Shown one piece after another: positions 30,900-43,053 of a DNA stretch of 64,000 bases. A program made the translations under genes and the position numbers. The notes under the pieces are model-generated. The model worked only from the letters and a program-made list of their open reading frames with translations. It was not told where the DNA came from and made no database searches. Position 1 is the stretch's first letter. Every line of letters starts with the position of its first letter. Origin of the DNA: Taudactylus pleione. Taxonomy: Eukaryota; Chordata; Amphibia; Anura; Myobatrachidae. The stretch lies in assembly GCA_031769625.1 (NCBI GenBank), contig JAUIMM010000636.1, positions 5,641,501 through 5,705,500 of the forward strand, in the 5' to 3' direction.

Positions 30900-32490
30900 T
30901 TGTGGAAAATAGGATGTGTTTGACCTGGCCAAAGGGACGCTTGGTAGGAAGGTGGCCCCTCAGGTCTGCAAAGGATTTGCGGGCTTTATAACGGACCTTG
31001 ACCTAATTGATAAAGTCAGGCACAAAGAGGTCAGATTAGGGACATCTACCAGCCTGGGAGATAGATTAGTGAAACCTGCTTTAGCTAGCCAGGAAGTTCT
31101 GCGGGAGTTAGATATAAAATCAAAGGTCTGACCGATCATTAATGTAGCCCTGCTAATAGCTTTCAAAAAGGCCATTTTAGAAGCTAAGAGGGAGTCTAGG
31201 GAGCTGCTAGAGACTCCTCCTTTCTCTGCCTTGTCTAGGACAGACAGGAGTGGGCCATCAGCATCTGAGACTTTAAATTGTATTTTTCTTAGTAACTTAT
31301 CAATAGTGTCACTCTGAGTCTTATTCCCCACGAGTGAGGAGAGGGCTGGATCAACCTCTGGGGCAAAAAGGGCAGAGATGTCAGGAATGCCGGTATGGTT
31401 ACGGATAACCATTTCATCTTAATGAGGGTTGTTTGGAAGGCTAATTGGGTGAAATTATACACTTGAGAATGCTCACTCAGTGCCCAATGTGACGTATATC
31501 ATTTAGAAGGAGGCATTCTGCCTGCAAGAGCCATTTGGCCCATTTGCAGGTCGCTATGCTTGCCCCTGTGGGAAGATGCACTAGTTCTAGTCACCTCCTC
31601 TGACTCCTAGTCCACAGAGGGGTAAGTGTCGTCTTTGTATGAGCGGGATGGGGGTGGCGCGTGCTGCTGACTAGCCCTCTCATGAGAATGCTGTTGCATA
31701 TGGTGCCTGTCAGAGGCAGGAAAGGTATGCCGGCCATGAGCAGGAGAATTTGGTCTGCTGCGTACCACTGAGGTATTCCAACTACAGTATGGGCAATACC
31801 TGGGAAAGAGATGTTTGTCCTGAACAGGCATCTCTGGAAGAAACTTCGGTGACATGTTTCTTTTTTCAAGTGTGTTTTCTCACCACTTTATGAAGAAATG
31901 CTGGTGGGAAAGGGGGCTGTGCAGCCTGAGTGAGCTCCCCTTCCTCTGAAGTCTCCCTGCTGTCTTCCGACCTGACAGGGTTAAACCGCTTTTTCCTTTT
32001 AAACATAATCTCCTCATCTGAGGAGGAACTATTCACATCCTCAGGCAAGCCCTGCTAAAGGTGGGTACACACCTGACAGATATATCTGCAGATGATGGTC
32101 GTTCATACACACTGAACGACCATCATCTGCTTGTGCCCTCGGGTCCCGGCGGCCAGTGGGCGGGACCCGGCATCCGGTGGGAGTGTCGGGGGCGTGGCCC
32201 CCCCCCTCACAGCTGCCGCTGTGTGTGTACAGGCGGTCGGCAGACCGCCCGTATTCACCTGCCGATGGACAGATATGTCTGCAGACATATCTGTCCATTG
32301 GCTGTGCAGCACAGCCAATGCAATTTGTCGGTGAACGACGACATTCACCAAAATATCGCGGGTACACACTGGCCGATGTGCAGCAGGTATATCGGCCAAT
32401 GTATCTGTCAGAGGGCTGCCTGTAACTCTTGCTGAGAAAGGGGGACACAGCCAATGTGTCTGTAGCAGACACTGCCATATTGTCTTCCAT
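30900..32490 (-). pseudogene. Gag-like ORF1 of a probable DIRS-type retroelement, split by a MITE
   Basis: Minus-strand coding text appears to start at 32490 (MEDNMAVSATDTLAVSPF). A MITE interrupts it at about 32055-32432. It resumes with an acidic Ser-rich stretch (LPEDVNSSSSDEEI near 32040), a basic KRKKRFNPVR segment, a His/Ser/Arg-rich region (31855-31607), and then, after a frame break, a conserved-looking block (31412-30960) with LFAPEVDPALSSLVGNKT, SDADGPLLSVLDKAE and RRTSWLAKAGF. The layout and the LFxPEVDxAxxxLVG block remind me of the first ORF of vertebrate DIRS elements, which occur elsewhere in this window. The match is by memory and weaker than for the RT genes; another LTR-type gag is the alternative. 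Confidence 0.45.
32055..32432. mobile_element. Palindromic MITE inserted in the gag-like ORF
   Basis: GGTGGGTACACACCTGACAG opens the insert. GATGATGGTCGTTCA/TGAACGACCATCATC and GGACAGATATGTC/GACATATCTGTCC are inner hairpins, and GCGGGTACACACTGGCC near 32358 mirrors the left end. Its edges are uncertain because the right end is irregular. Removing it would bring the two coding parts of the gag-like ORF together. Confidence 0.5.
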
Positions 32491-32499
32491 CTCAGCGTT

Positions 32500-33177
32500 G
32501 AGGTAAAATCTGGTAGCGGGTGCTCGCGTGCAGTTTCCGCGGCTGGCCCGCTCACCTGGTTGGTGAGAAGGTAAGTGACCGTTTTTCTTTCACTTTACTT
32601 CTCAGCGATCGCCAGGAGGCTTGCACCTAACCAAACAGCAGTTGCTAGGTGGCAAGAATCCTGACAAACAAATAGGCTGTGCAAAAGATTGTTTCTACTG
32701 CAAGCTCAGTATTGATGATCTCACTACTTGCCTGTAGTACATGACTGCACAAGTGTTTGTGTATTGTGTGTACACGGCTGTCACTGCCGTGACGGAGAAG
32801 GGGAAGAACAGCAGATGAGAACCCGAAGTATTACAGGGTGTGGAGGCAGAGAGGGCTGATGTGACCTGGCTTTTGGCTTGCCCATTTTACTAATTCTTAC
32901 ACTCCAATATCCACACTGGACATGCACTTCCAATTATAAGTACACAAGTGTCTAACCAAGTGCTTACAGTACATGCTTACCTCCCAATCATTATTGGCGG
33001 GACAATCCCATGATTGGAACAGCTTTATTTTGGCTGGGCACTTAGAGGAATGTCCCATTCACCGAAGACCTGGAGTAGGTGGCAATGAAAGCATTACTGG
33101 AGGTGTATTGATGTACCCCTCGTGGCCTGGCAATATGCAGAAAAGTCCTAGCAAATATATAATAATTACAATAAATA
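32500..33177. other. Gene-free stretch
   Basis: Unrecognised sequence upstream of the gag-like ORF; could include its long terminal region. No coding evidence. Confidence 0.35.
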
Positions 33178-33603
33178 TACAGGTTGAGTCTCCCATATCC
33201 AAATATATTCCGTAATATAGATTTTTTTTTTTTTGGCATGACTGCGATAATGAAACCTTTGATTTTTGATGGTTCAATGTACACAAACTTTGTCTAAGGC
33301 ACAAATTATTGTATAAAATGACCTTCAGGCTGTGTGTATAAGGTGTATACGAAACATAAATGAATTTCATTTCTGTACACAAACTTTGTTTGAGCCACAA
33401 AATTATTGAATATATTGTATAAAATTACCTGCAGGCTGTGTGTATAAGGTGTATATAACACATAAATGTATTCTGTGTGTATATTTGGGTCCTATTCCCA
33501 AGATATTTCATTATGATATGCAATTATTCCAAAATACGGAATATTCCGTTATCCAAAACACCCCTGGTCCCAAGCATTTTGGATATGGGAGACTCAACCT
33601 GTA
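33178..33603. mobile_element. TA-flanked MITE with internal tandem duplication
   Basis: TACAGGTTGAGTCTCCCATA and TATGGGAGACTCAACCTGTA are exact inverted ends on TA. The core consists of two similar blocks of about 97 bases (33280-33376, 33377-33475), each with ACACAAACTTTGT and CAGGCTGTGTGTATAAGGTG. The ends resemble pogo/Tigger-type MITEs of vertebrates (GGTTGAGTATCCCTTATCC class). Confidence 0.8.
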
Positions 33604-33682
33604 TCTATCTCTCTCTCTCTCAAACATTTGCACAGTATTGTGTGTGCGTGTGTGTGTGTGTGTGTATGTATATATATATCGT
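33604..33682. repeat. CT/GT/TA microsatellite
   Basis: A (TC)n, then (GT)n, then TATATA run. Confidence 0.85.
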
Positions 33683-35219
33683 ATATACTCGAGTATAATT
33701 TGACCCGAATATAAGCCGAGGCACCTAATTTTACCACAAAAAACTGGGAAAACTTATTGACTCGAGTATAAGCCTAGGGTGGGAAATGCAGCAGCTACTG
33801 ATAAATTTAAAAAATAAAAATAGATACCAATAAAATTACATTAATTGAGGCATCAGTAGGTTAAATGTTTTTGAATATTTATTTCAAAGAAAAACAGTAA
33901 ACTAGTTCTGTAAGTGGAAAAGAGAGTCAACAAAACCAATATGGTATCAACAGTAACTTTAAAAGTACAAAAACCTTAGCTCAATCAGCAACCAAGCTAA
34001 AACACAAGAGTTAAAATCCTTCAAAACTGGATTCCCCCTCATCATCTGTATGTCCAAACAGAGCTTCAACTTTATCTGGTGTGAGGCTATCAGCATAGAC
34101 ATTTTCGTCATCACCGAGTTCGCAGTCATCACCATCACTGCTGTCGTTCTCATACAAAGTGCTGTCTTCACTGCCATCCATAGCATTACTAATGCCACAT
34201 TTCTTGAAGGCACGTTGCACCATGTCCTCTGGAATCTCTTCCCATGCATCACAAACCCACTTTGCTACCATTTCTATGTCTGGCTTCATCAGATTTCCAA
34301 CTTTTGTCAATCGGTCTTGACCAGATGACATCCATTCATGCCACATTTTTCGCACACGGTCTTTGAAAGGTTTTTTAAACACACATCTAGGAGCTGCAAT
34401 ACAGATGTAAGCCCACCTGGAATAACGGCCAAAGAAACTTGAGAAGACTTTGCCAATTTTTTTATGTTATCAGATGTGTGGCCTCTGAATATATCCCAAA
34501 CTAGCAATGATGTTTTTTTCTTTAAGGCTGTTCCTGGATGTCCTTTCCAAATTTCTTCCAGCCATTTTTTTGTTCCGTCTTCATCCATCCAGCCTTTAAT
34601 ATGTGCACGCACTGTAATTCGTGGTGGGAATTTGACCTTTTTAGGCAAGGTCTTTCTTTTAAAAATAATGACAGGCCGCAGCTTAGTTCCATTAGCCAAA
34701 CATGACAGAACGACTGTGAAATAATTTTTTTCATTTCCTGTGGTTCTGAGTAAAATAGTTTTTTCTCCCAAATTTGCCACAGTTCTGTTGCTAGGAAGAT
34801 CAAAAGTTATAGGTGTTTCATCCATATTCCCAATATCTCCCAGGTCAAAGTTATGGATCCTTTGTTTTATGATAAATGAATGGAATGACATCACTTTCTC
34901 ATCAAGGTCTTTGGAAACTTCTGTGAAATCTTTGTTCTTTGCCGCAGACATAAGGCAAACCTATTCATAAAGCGGGTACACCATCCTGCTGACGCAACAA
35001 AATTTTCAATGCCCGGTGCTTTTAATTTGTCATCTTTAGCCATTTGAAGGGCACGTAAGCGAATTCCCATACGTGTTACGCAGTAACCATTTTGACGACA
35101 CTCTATAACCCATTTATGCAATTCAGTCTCTAGAGCTTCATATGAAGTCGTTAAACCACGTCGAGCTTTTTTTGCCTTTGGAATCTTTTCCAAGTCAGCT
35201 TTCATTTTCCAATATGTCG
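33683..35219 (-). pseudogene. Tigger/pogo-type DDE transposase remnant
   Basis: An inverted-repeat-like end with ACTCGAGTATAA and TATAAGCCGAGGCACC lies at 33685-33730. On the minus strand from 35205 the coding order is a Tc5/CENP-B-type DNA-binding part (KARRGLTTSYEALETELHKW, WCTRFMNRFALCLRQRTKIS), then the DDE_1 catalytic part: IGNMDETPITFDLPSNRTV (first Asp region near 34835), LLVWDIFRGHTSDNIKKLA (second Asp region near 34500) and VIPGGLTSVLQLLDVC, then FKDRVRKMWHEWM and an acidic tail ending ESSFEGF at 34014. Frames change near 34925 and 34375, so the ORF is broken at least twice. The second inverted repeat and the N-terminal CENP-B HTH are missing, so the element is truncated at about 35219. 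Confidence 0.85.
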
Positions 35220-35813
35220 CACCAAATGACAGCCTGGCGCTAATAAACTACAATTAAAGAATAGACCACAGCTGCAAACTCCTATGGGTCTGTGTAAACC
35301 CAATAAAAGATCACCTACTGATGATCCCAAACATAAATATTACACTGGTGGAGTTGCGCTAATTGGACTTGTAATAACAAATAAATACTTAACATGGCAG
35401 AAATTAATTCAAGACACCAAATAAATCTAACACATATTTAATAAACACACAATAAGCATGTCAATAGTGGTATACAAATGACATATAACAATCACCTTAA
35501 TATTGTAAAAGTCTATACAGACTATCATGCATTACCATGGAACTTCTTAGTTCCTAATAAAAACCTGCATAACTGGCAAGTTTACTAAAGGAAGCAAAAA
35601 ACATAAAAAATATATATAAAAAAATGTATATTTCATATATAATGTGACCAATCTTGATCTGACAGTTCTCACCCGATCAAAGTCCACATGTGAGAGTCCT
35701 AATATCCCCTTGATTCTACCTCCAGGTTTTAAACAAGGGGTAACGCTGAAATGATTTCCAAATATGTAAACAGTAAAATGTTATTTAGGAAACATGGACT
35801 TCACGCTAATTTG
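35220..35813. other. Gene-free stretch
   Basis: Unrecognised AT-rich repeat-like sequence between the Tigger and Tc1 remnants. Confidence 0.4.
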
Positions 35814-36127
35814 AAGCAACTGATTCCAAATGCAAATGTCACACCTAGAATCAACTCCAGACCTTTTACCTGCTTAATTGATAATGAAATAATGAGGGAA
35901 TAGCCCACACCTGTCCATGAAATAGCTTTTGAGTTGATAGTCCCATTACTTTTGGCCCCTTAAAAAGTGGGAGGCACATATAGAAACCGTTGTAATTCCT
36001 ACACCGTTCACCTGATTTGGGTGTAATTACCCTCAAATAAAATCTGAAAGTCTGCAGTTAAAGCACACCTTGTTTGTTTCATTTCAAAGCCATTCTGTCA
36101 ATGTCCCAATATTTATGCACCTGACTG
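35814..36127. mobile_element. Tc1 end fragment, same family as 53838-55523
   Basis: From AGCAACTGATTCCAAATGCA to ATTTATGCACCTGACTG it follows 55131-55523, with two internal deletions: about 70 bases near 35940 and about 35 bases near 36095 compared with the full copy. The transposase is absent. Confidence 0.85.
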
Positions 36128-36139
36128 TGTGTGTATGTA

Positions 36140-36188
<49 letters not shown>
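36128..36188. repeat. GT/TA microsatellite
   Basis: A (GT)n run followed by (TA)n directly after the Tc1 end. Confidence 0.9.
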
Positions 36189-36193
<5 letters not shown>

Positions 36194-36529
36194 CACACAT
36201 ATATAGTTGTATGCAATGCAAATTTCAAACTGAGGTTTGCAGGATACAGCCTTACACACTAATGCTGGACATACACTAGTACGACCAGCATAAGATAAGA
36301 TTCATCTTACGTTTTCCCTTGAACTCCCTGGCAGTCCCGGCCACACGATTGACATACGATGACACGATACTATGCATCGTGCGTCTGTCACCTGAGCGGC
36401 GTCATTTGTAAAAAAAGAAAATAAAATGCACGCACGGGGAGTTCCGTGATTCATGCATCTGTCTAATAAAATAAGCACAGATGCAGGGATGGTTCAGTGA
36501 GAACCATCCGTGCATCTGTTCTGATTGGG

Positions 36530-36986
36530 CAACATACGGGGGATAAACGACGTAGGGGTCCCCGGTATGTGAGCACAACCAGCACCGGGCTAGTCAGAGC
36601 CAGCCCTGGTTGCCAATATACAGGGGACAACCGACGTAGGGGTCCCCGGTACTCTGCGCAGCCAACACTGGGCTCTGATCTGGTTCTGGAAATACAGGGG
36701 AAAAAAATAAGTAGGGTTCCCCTGTATTTTCCAGAACCAGCACTGGACTTTTTCTAGCAGGGGGCTAATGCCACAGTCAGGGGACCCCCAGCCGAAGCAT
36801 TCACCTTGACAGCTAGTCAGCCCAGGCCGGGGATCCCTGGGGAGCTGGGGATCCCCCCAATAAAGGGGTCCCCCCTTCAAGGCACCCCAGGCCCAGGCTG
36901 ATAGCCTGGGGCTATCCCCAGCACCCCTGGGCGGTGGGTGCCGGATTGATTTATATGTGGTGTAGTGTAAATAAAGAATAGCACAC
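36530..36986. mobile_element. Partial arm of the giant palindrome family
   Basis: CCAGAACCAGCACTGGACTT, TTTCTAGCAGGGGGCTAATG, GACAGCTAGTCAGCCCAGGC and GGGGCTATCCCCAGCACCC correspond to 4980-5210 of the left arm. A local duplication of CGACGTAGGGGTCCCCGGTA lies at 36548 and 36631. It is cut on the right by the MITE at 36990 and has no opposite arm. Confidence 0.72.
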
Positions 36987-36989
36987 ATT

Positions 36990-37510
36990 GGGCCTGATTC
37001 AGACCCACTCGCGAGCGGCTGTCCGCTCGCAAGTGGGTCGATGTTATGGACTGAGCATGCGCACGACGGAGGGAGCTCCGTCATGCGCATGCGCCAGACG
37101 CGACGAGCGAAGGAAAGTCCTTCGCTCGTTGTGTCCGATCAAAGGGGGCGTGCTGTCAATGTTGATTGACAGCACGCCCCCTTTGGTAGGCGTTCCGGGG
37201 GCGTGCCTCCCTGACGTGGGCGTTCCCACGGGAACGCCTCCCATCAAAAGCCGGCCCACTGACATCACTAGTGATGTCAGTGGGAGTGATTTTGGCTCTG
37301 ATAGAGCCAAAATCACTCCGGAGCTTGCGGTTGAAAACCTCAACCGCAGGCTCCGGCTCGCAATTTCGATGGTCGCGATGGTCATGACCATCGCGGCCAT
37401 CTAAATGCACGCTCGTATAGCCTGTGGGTGGTGACCCACAGCTATACGAGCGTCCAGGAGGACGCTCCATTTTCATGGAGCCCGGCCCTCATTCAGAGCG
37501 TGCGCTTTGC
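36990..37510. mobile_element. GGCCTGATTCAGA-type MITE, copy C (right end lost)
   Basis: Begins GGGCCTGATTCAGACCCACT and is almost identical to copy B through the 22-base palindrome CTGACATCACTAGTGATGTCAG. It breaks off in the terminal hairpin at GAGCGTGCGCTTTGC. The similarity to copy B over about 500 bases suggests a recent common source. Confidence 0.85.
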
Positions 37511-37783
37511 TGTGTATCATGGATCCACAGTAGTTCGTTCCCGCATATGTCAAACTCTATGCATTTTTTGATATAGAAAAGTTTTCCTTTTAAAAAGTCA
37601 TGCAGATTATTTTTAAATAACAAATACTTTACTGGGGATTTGTGACCACTGCTCTGGTGTTGACTGAACCTTTCTTCTGGTTCTTTGCTGAGAAATACGG
37701 TTACTGTTTTGAATATTTGACCAGTGTATAAGAGATTCTTCCAGATAATGCTTTAATGTTTCTGACAGTTAAAATTTCAAACT
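37511..37783. other. Unrecognised sequence
   Basis: AT-rich, no coding signal. Confidence 0.4.
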
Positions 37784-38015
37784 TTAAGGGGGAATTTCAA
37801 TTAGAAGTGATGTACGGGCGATTATGTCGTGGTACCAGCGTTTGTACACAGCAACAGCACCCTGCATCACCCCTACACTATGTATTTTACCTTGTAGGGG
37901 TGCGCTAGAATATGTAACCCTGTCGTATGTACGGAATTTGTGTGCACTGCATATTTCCTGTACATTGCACCAGAACTTGCAATGTAAGATTGCTTCTAAT
38001 TAAATTGACCCTTAA
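37784..38015. mobile_element. MITE flanked by TTAA
   Basis: TTAAGGGGGAATTTCAATTAGAAG at the left is mirrored by CTTCTAATTAAATTGACCCTTAA at the right. The interior lacks coding content. Confidence 0.68.
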
Positions 38016-38254
38016 TTGTCATGTTTATATAGCCTTCCCAGCTTTGTGACAGACAGTTATCTTTATTTTCAAGCCCTCAGACAGCTGTTCACAGTAGACC
38101 ATGGTTTTGAATGTAGCCACAGCATTCTGATAGGTTTTAATAGTCAGAGTATTTATTCACGTGGATTCATTTAACGATTAATAAATCCATAAAGCTTTGA
38201 GACCATAAAAAAATCTAATATTCAAACACTTACAAATACAACATGCACTGTTCT

Positions 38255-38380
38255 GTTTTTCTTTTAGCTTGTGAGCAAAGCGCACTTCTCTCTGTCTTAG
38301 TCTACTCTCATTTTATTGTTGTGTTTGTTCCCAGTTGTAAAGTGCTATGACGTTACTATATAAATAATTGTTAATGATTC
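38255..38380 (+). repeat. 3' tail of an L2/CR1-type LINE
   Basis: TTGTGAGCAAAGCGCACTTC, then TTGTAAAGTGCTATGACGTT, then ACTATATAAATAATTGTTAA follow the usual 3' end of vertebrate L2/CR1 LINEs. No coding part is attached. Confidence 0.55.
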
Positions 38381-39626
38381 AACTAATCATTTTGCAAACA
38401 CATAATAAAAAATGTAAATGTACAGTGCTCTAACTAACAATTTCAGTCACACTGAGAAACTAAAGAAAAATATAGCATCAGACTGAACAATAATTATTCA
38501 TCTTATATAAACATGATTAAAAATATCCAGTAGAAAACTTGATAATAAATAGTAAATTTACGTTAAATTGTGCTGCCTGTATGCATCCTGTTTTAAACTT
38601 GGTTGTCTTAACATTCTATTTGTCTATGGGTGCCCCAACATTTGCATACATCTATACATATTGGGATGGCAGCAGTGAGAGAAGCATGCTGGTCAGAATA
38701 AGTCTGCACATTGCATTAGGAACATGTATTTTCCCTCCTGTCTCTATCTAGGTCAAAGAGAAATTCCAAGAATTTAGCTTATTCACTTATTTGCATTTTC
38801 GTCCTTTACGTATCTAGGAAACCAGTGTAACCTATTGGATTCCCCTGAGCCAATAAACCACAGCCATGTTATGTACACAGTCTGCCTAAGCTACAAGCAC
38901 TTTCCCTATATAAAGATAAGCAAATAAATGATTGCCCTACTTAATAAGCATTGGAAAATTGCCCTATTACTGTGCAAAATTTTTAAAAAAACCCACCTAA
39001 TTGAATAGCAAAAATCCTGCACATGCAGGCAAACCTTGCAGTAGCGGGATGTTTGCTATTCTCGCCACCAATTGAATATGCCCCTGGGTGTTGATATATT
39101 TTTCAGCACTTTTTTCCTTGTGCACATCTGGTCCCAGCAATTCCTGGCAGCCAGAATCTGTTTGGGTAGGCTGGGTTGTGCAGATACCCTTTGCTCCAGG
39201 GGTAGAGCCCCTACATTAATTTGCCTTTCTCTCCCCTGTTTTCCCTTCCAAATGTAAGGTGGCACAAGTCAGAGATACACAAATCGTGTATATGTACATT
39301 ATGTAGTGCTTTAATTTATTTTTTTTAGCTAATTTAAAAAGAGTATTTTACACTTAAAAACAGGCCTTGCTCCAAATGAGCCCATATGTATACTATACAT
39401 GGGACCCCCGCCATGCCAATATTTGTAGGGAGTGAGATTTACTAAAAAAATATTTGTTGGGTTGATATGTTACATTTTTTTGTGTCCAAATTCTGTTTAT
39501 TACCCCATGCATAAAGTGAGCATTACTTTACTTTTTCATTATTTTTCCAAACTAGAATTTATTTAATGTTGTAGTGATTTCACATGAACAGCTTACTAAT
39601 TATTAATTTATTATTAATTTATTAGT
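38381..39626. other. Gene-free stretch
   Basis: AT-rich. Around 38940-39090 are ATTGCCCTATT/AATTGAATATGCCC blocks that may be a MITE. No gene seen. Confidence 0.35.
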
Positions 39627-40787
39627 AACTAGCTGGAATACCCAGCGTTGCACCTTCATCCTTTATTTGATTACATTGTCCTCGCCTATAACCCCATTCC
39701 ATTGATCCTGATAAGGACCCCATTTTCTTAACAAGCTTGCAAACAGTGGAGTAACTACCATGGATGCAAGGGGTGCAGCTGCTATGGTGTCCGAGCTGTC
39801 TCTGTGGCCTGCTGCTTCCCCTGCACCCAGTCACACACACAAGGTGGGCCGCTCCCGTCATGGCCATCGAGGGGCCTGGGTGTCAGCAATGTTGATTTGG
39901 TGCTGGCCCGCCAGCTGACTACAGCTGGCGCACTGGCAGTTAGTCTTGGAGAGACAGCGCCGCCGTTTATGAGGCAATCAGAGCTCGCGGACCGGCAACC
40001 AATCAGCATTGGTGTCCAGATTCAAATTCCGCCAGCACTGTCTGTCCATGTCTGCCGCTGCCTGCTGGTGCGCCAGCTGTAATTGGCTTGTGGCCGGGCC
40101 CCAAATCCACACCTGCTGGCTGCTGATGGCACACAGGGTGAGGCAAGAGGCTGCTGGTGGGACATGGGGAGGTGAGTTGCTGTGTACTACTTTTGTATAA
40201 TAATGTGTTACAGTATATGGGGCATTACTACTATCTGCATAATCTGTAAAGGGCATTACTGTGTGGCATTATGTAAAAGGGACACTACTACTGCATGGCA
40301 TAATGTGTATAAGGTGTACTACTGTGTGGCATAACTTGATTGGTCTCTGTGTAACATAATATGAATGTGCTCTGTATGGGGGTAAATGTATGTGTTTTTT
40401 TTAACTTGGGGGAGGGGCTTTTAAGATTTTGCTATGTGGTCCACAAAGTTCTAGTTACGGTCTTGCACGCAAAAACACAGAGGCTCTGCATTTAATATGA
40501 ACTTGCATGGGTCATCAAGTTTGCTTACACTGAGGTTAAAAGGATACTTTTGTAGCTTTCTCACAGGTTTTTGGCAGACTGCCAATTTCCACTGCAGCCA
40601 GCAGCCTCATTTTTATCAATTGTGTGTCAGTGTGTGGCCCTGATGAAGTTCAAACCTATACAAAAAAACAATCCTGGTCATACTACACCACGCTGCCAAA
40701 TTTGGTGGAGCTAGGTCCAAAACACTGGCCGTGCATAAAGGTAAAAAAGACACAGCCACGCTTTCTCACTTATTATATAGATTATTT
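39627..40787. repeat. Interspersed repeat, AATACCCAGCGTTGC to TTATTATATAGAT
   Basis: The start CTAGCTGGAATACCCAGCGTTGC and the end CTCACTTATTATATAGATT are motifs seen together in dispersed animal repeats. The type (RTE-like or Helitron-like) is not settled. A TGTGTGGCATAATGTG segment at 40200-40390 resembles 2045-2290. Open frames on both strands show no domain. Confidence 0.4.
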
Positions 40788-41375
40788 TATGATTTTAATG
40801 AATGAACTTAATTGAGTGTTCCTAGTGCTGAAAAATGAATATGCTGAATTATGTTTATAATCCGTTTTCTAAATCAGTGTTTTAGATATTTATAAAAAAT
40901 AAACATTCTAAATGTATGTAATGATTTTAATGTCTTGTTATGTATGCCTGTTTTGTGTGTAGAGCTTTCTCTTTCAGCTGAATGTATAGTAAAATAACTA
41001 GCTTTCCCGCTAGGCTGTTTTAGCGCGGCGCCCTGCCCTCACAGCTTGCGGGTGCCGTCTTCACCTGCGGGTCGCAGTGTCCCATGGGTGGGGAAATGTG
41101 CGGTGACCCGGCCACCGAAGGGTGAATAGATGTGCCCGGCATCTATTCTCCCTGTCAGCAGCGGTTGGGGGCTGCCCGGCGTGTCCATAAGTGCCGGGCA
41201 CGTCCCCAAGAGTGACGAAAAGGGTGACGCATATTATAAGCATGCCCCCTTTTCAATGGCCACGGCCCCTTTTCGGGTGCGCGCGCGGAGGTGCCGTCTC
41301 TAGCTCCGGCGCCCTGCCTGCCGCTGGAGCTAGAGTGAACACTAATAACCTACAGTAGTTTATATAATGTACAGC
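40788..41375. other. Gene-free stretch with a GC-rich repeat
   Basis: 40990-41340 is GC-rich with inverted pairs (GATGTGCCCGGCATC, CTCTAGCTCCGGCG with CCGCTGGAGCTAGAG) and looks like a dispersed repeat. No coding evidence. Confidence 0.4.
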
Positions 41376-41697
41376 TTTATCCACTGGCAGATATAAATGA
41401 GCGATTGAACGATTACGACACCGTAATCGTTCGCTGATTAATCGTGCACAAATCATACACTATAATGTCAGAAATGACCGGCGATGCCGGTCTTTTCCGA
41501 CATCAATCATCGGCTGAACATGATGGTCAATCTGCCAATAACGGCAGATTGGCCATGTTCAGGAATGAGGGAGGGTGCCTATAACGAACAATCATATCGT
41601 TCAGTGTAGGCACACAGTGGATGAGGAACGACTGTACGATTACGATGTCGTAATCGTACTGTTGTTACCTCATCTGCTAGTGGATATGCACCTTTAG
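41376..41697. mobile_element. Palindromic MITE
   Basis: ATCCACTGGCAGATATAAATGAG and CTCATCTGCTAGTGGAT are inverted ends. GATTACGACACCGTAATC and GATTACGATGTCGTAATC are inner hairpins, and the CATGATGGTCAATCTGCC/GGCAGATTGGCCATG pair forms the centre. Confidence 0.75.
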
Positions 41698-42715
41698 GTA
41701 GGTATGGTCGAGGCGCCAAGCAATCAGGTTGTACTTGTTCTCTGCAATAACATGTACAATATAGAATTGATAAGTGGTATTTGGCATAAATCTTACTGGC
41801 ATAAAACAGATGGTAACTCTTTCTGTGAGCACTTAATTTAGACCTCATGGGGCTAATGCACAGTTGACAGCAAGTTGGCCATAATTGCTTTCTCATTGCC
41901 TACCTGGGACAATATGAGTATATTAGCTTTAGCCCATAAACATCTTTGCGAGTGCACTGCTCCTATCTGTACGTCATCATAGTCATTAGTGCACATTCTC
42001 ACCAGCCCATTCCTTGGTGCACAAAATACGCCTGGAAACAGGTTTATTTACGCTTTTAACCAACTCTGTATAGCCTACAATTCTGCTGACACACCTCATT
42101 ACACATTACAGACATGAAAGAGTCTCGTAACAGCCCTGTTATGACCCTTGAGTTGCAATTGGAGAAGTGATTGAAATGTGTATGACTCTGCATTGCCTGT
42201 AGTTAAATGCCCTTAGTTCTGGGGCATGTACAGTGCGATAACATGGAAGGTGCACTCTACGAGACCTTCTGTTCAACTTTGCATCAGCCCCTATACTTTC
42301 AATTTACTGGAAGGCTCTAGGTAGGTATTATGCAGCACACCATTCTGGGACTTCAAGTCTCTTCCATAGATACCACAAAGGGAAGCAGGGCCCCAGGTGG
42401 CAGCTGCACAGGGTCTGGTAGGAGCTGTTACCAGATTAAAAAAATAAAAGAAAGATTTAACAAAAAAAACACTGTCATCGTGGTACTTGCAAAAGGCTGG
42501 GCACCTTTCCTTTTTCAGAAACATTAAGAAAAGGAAGTTTAAAGGTAACAGCTGATGTTAAGGCAAGATATAGAGAACTCGGAAAAATCTCTGGCAGAGC
42601 TGCAAGTTAGCTGGACAGATATGAAAAGCAAAACCCACATATTGCTCCAAAGGAACTAACGAGAGGTTTTGCGGATACAAATGATGTATATGGAAGAGCC
42701 GGCAGAAGGAAACAT
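41698..42715. other. Gene-free stretch
   Basis: Unrecognised sequence with poly(A) at 42463-42470. No gene. Confidence 0.4.
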
Positions 42716-43053
42716 AGGGCCGTATTCAATTTGTACCGATATCGGCCAATTTTTGCCAAAAACATGCAAAATGTTTTCACCTTCTCAGTCAAGGAGAAAA
42801 AAAATGCAAAATCCATATTTTTGCCTAAAAATGTGGGGATTTCTTTCAGAACCCTTTGGACACCCCACACGTAATATTGGGCAAAAAAATTGTTGAAAAT
42901 GGTTTTAACGTATTGGGTCTGCATGTTCGGGGGGCGGTGTGGATGCATGAAGTGTTTTAAACATTGCACGTGGTCGCAGCAGGCGTTTTTTGTAACAGTT
43001 TTTAAAATTGTGTTTTTACAACACGAAAACGTACCCTCAATTTACGTGGAACA
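42716..43053. repeat. End of a GGGCCGTATTCAATT-type element
   Basis: AGGGCCGTATTCAATTTGTA at 42717 is the terminal motif of the 15401-17844 element. The second end was not found. It adjoins a DIRS fragment. Confidence 0.5.
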
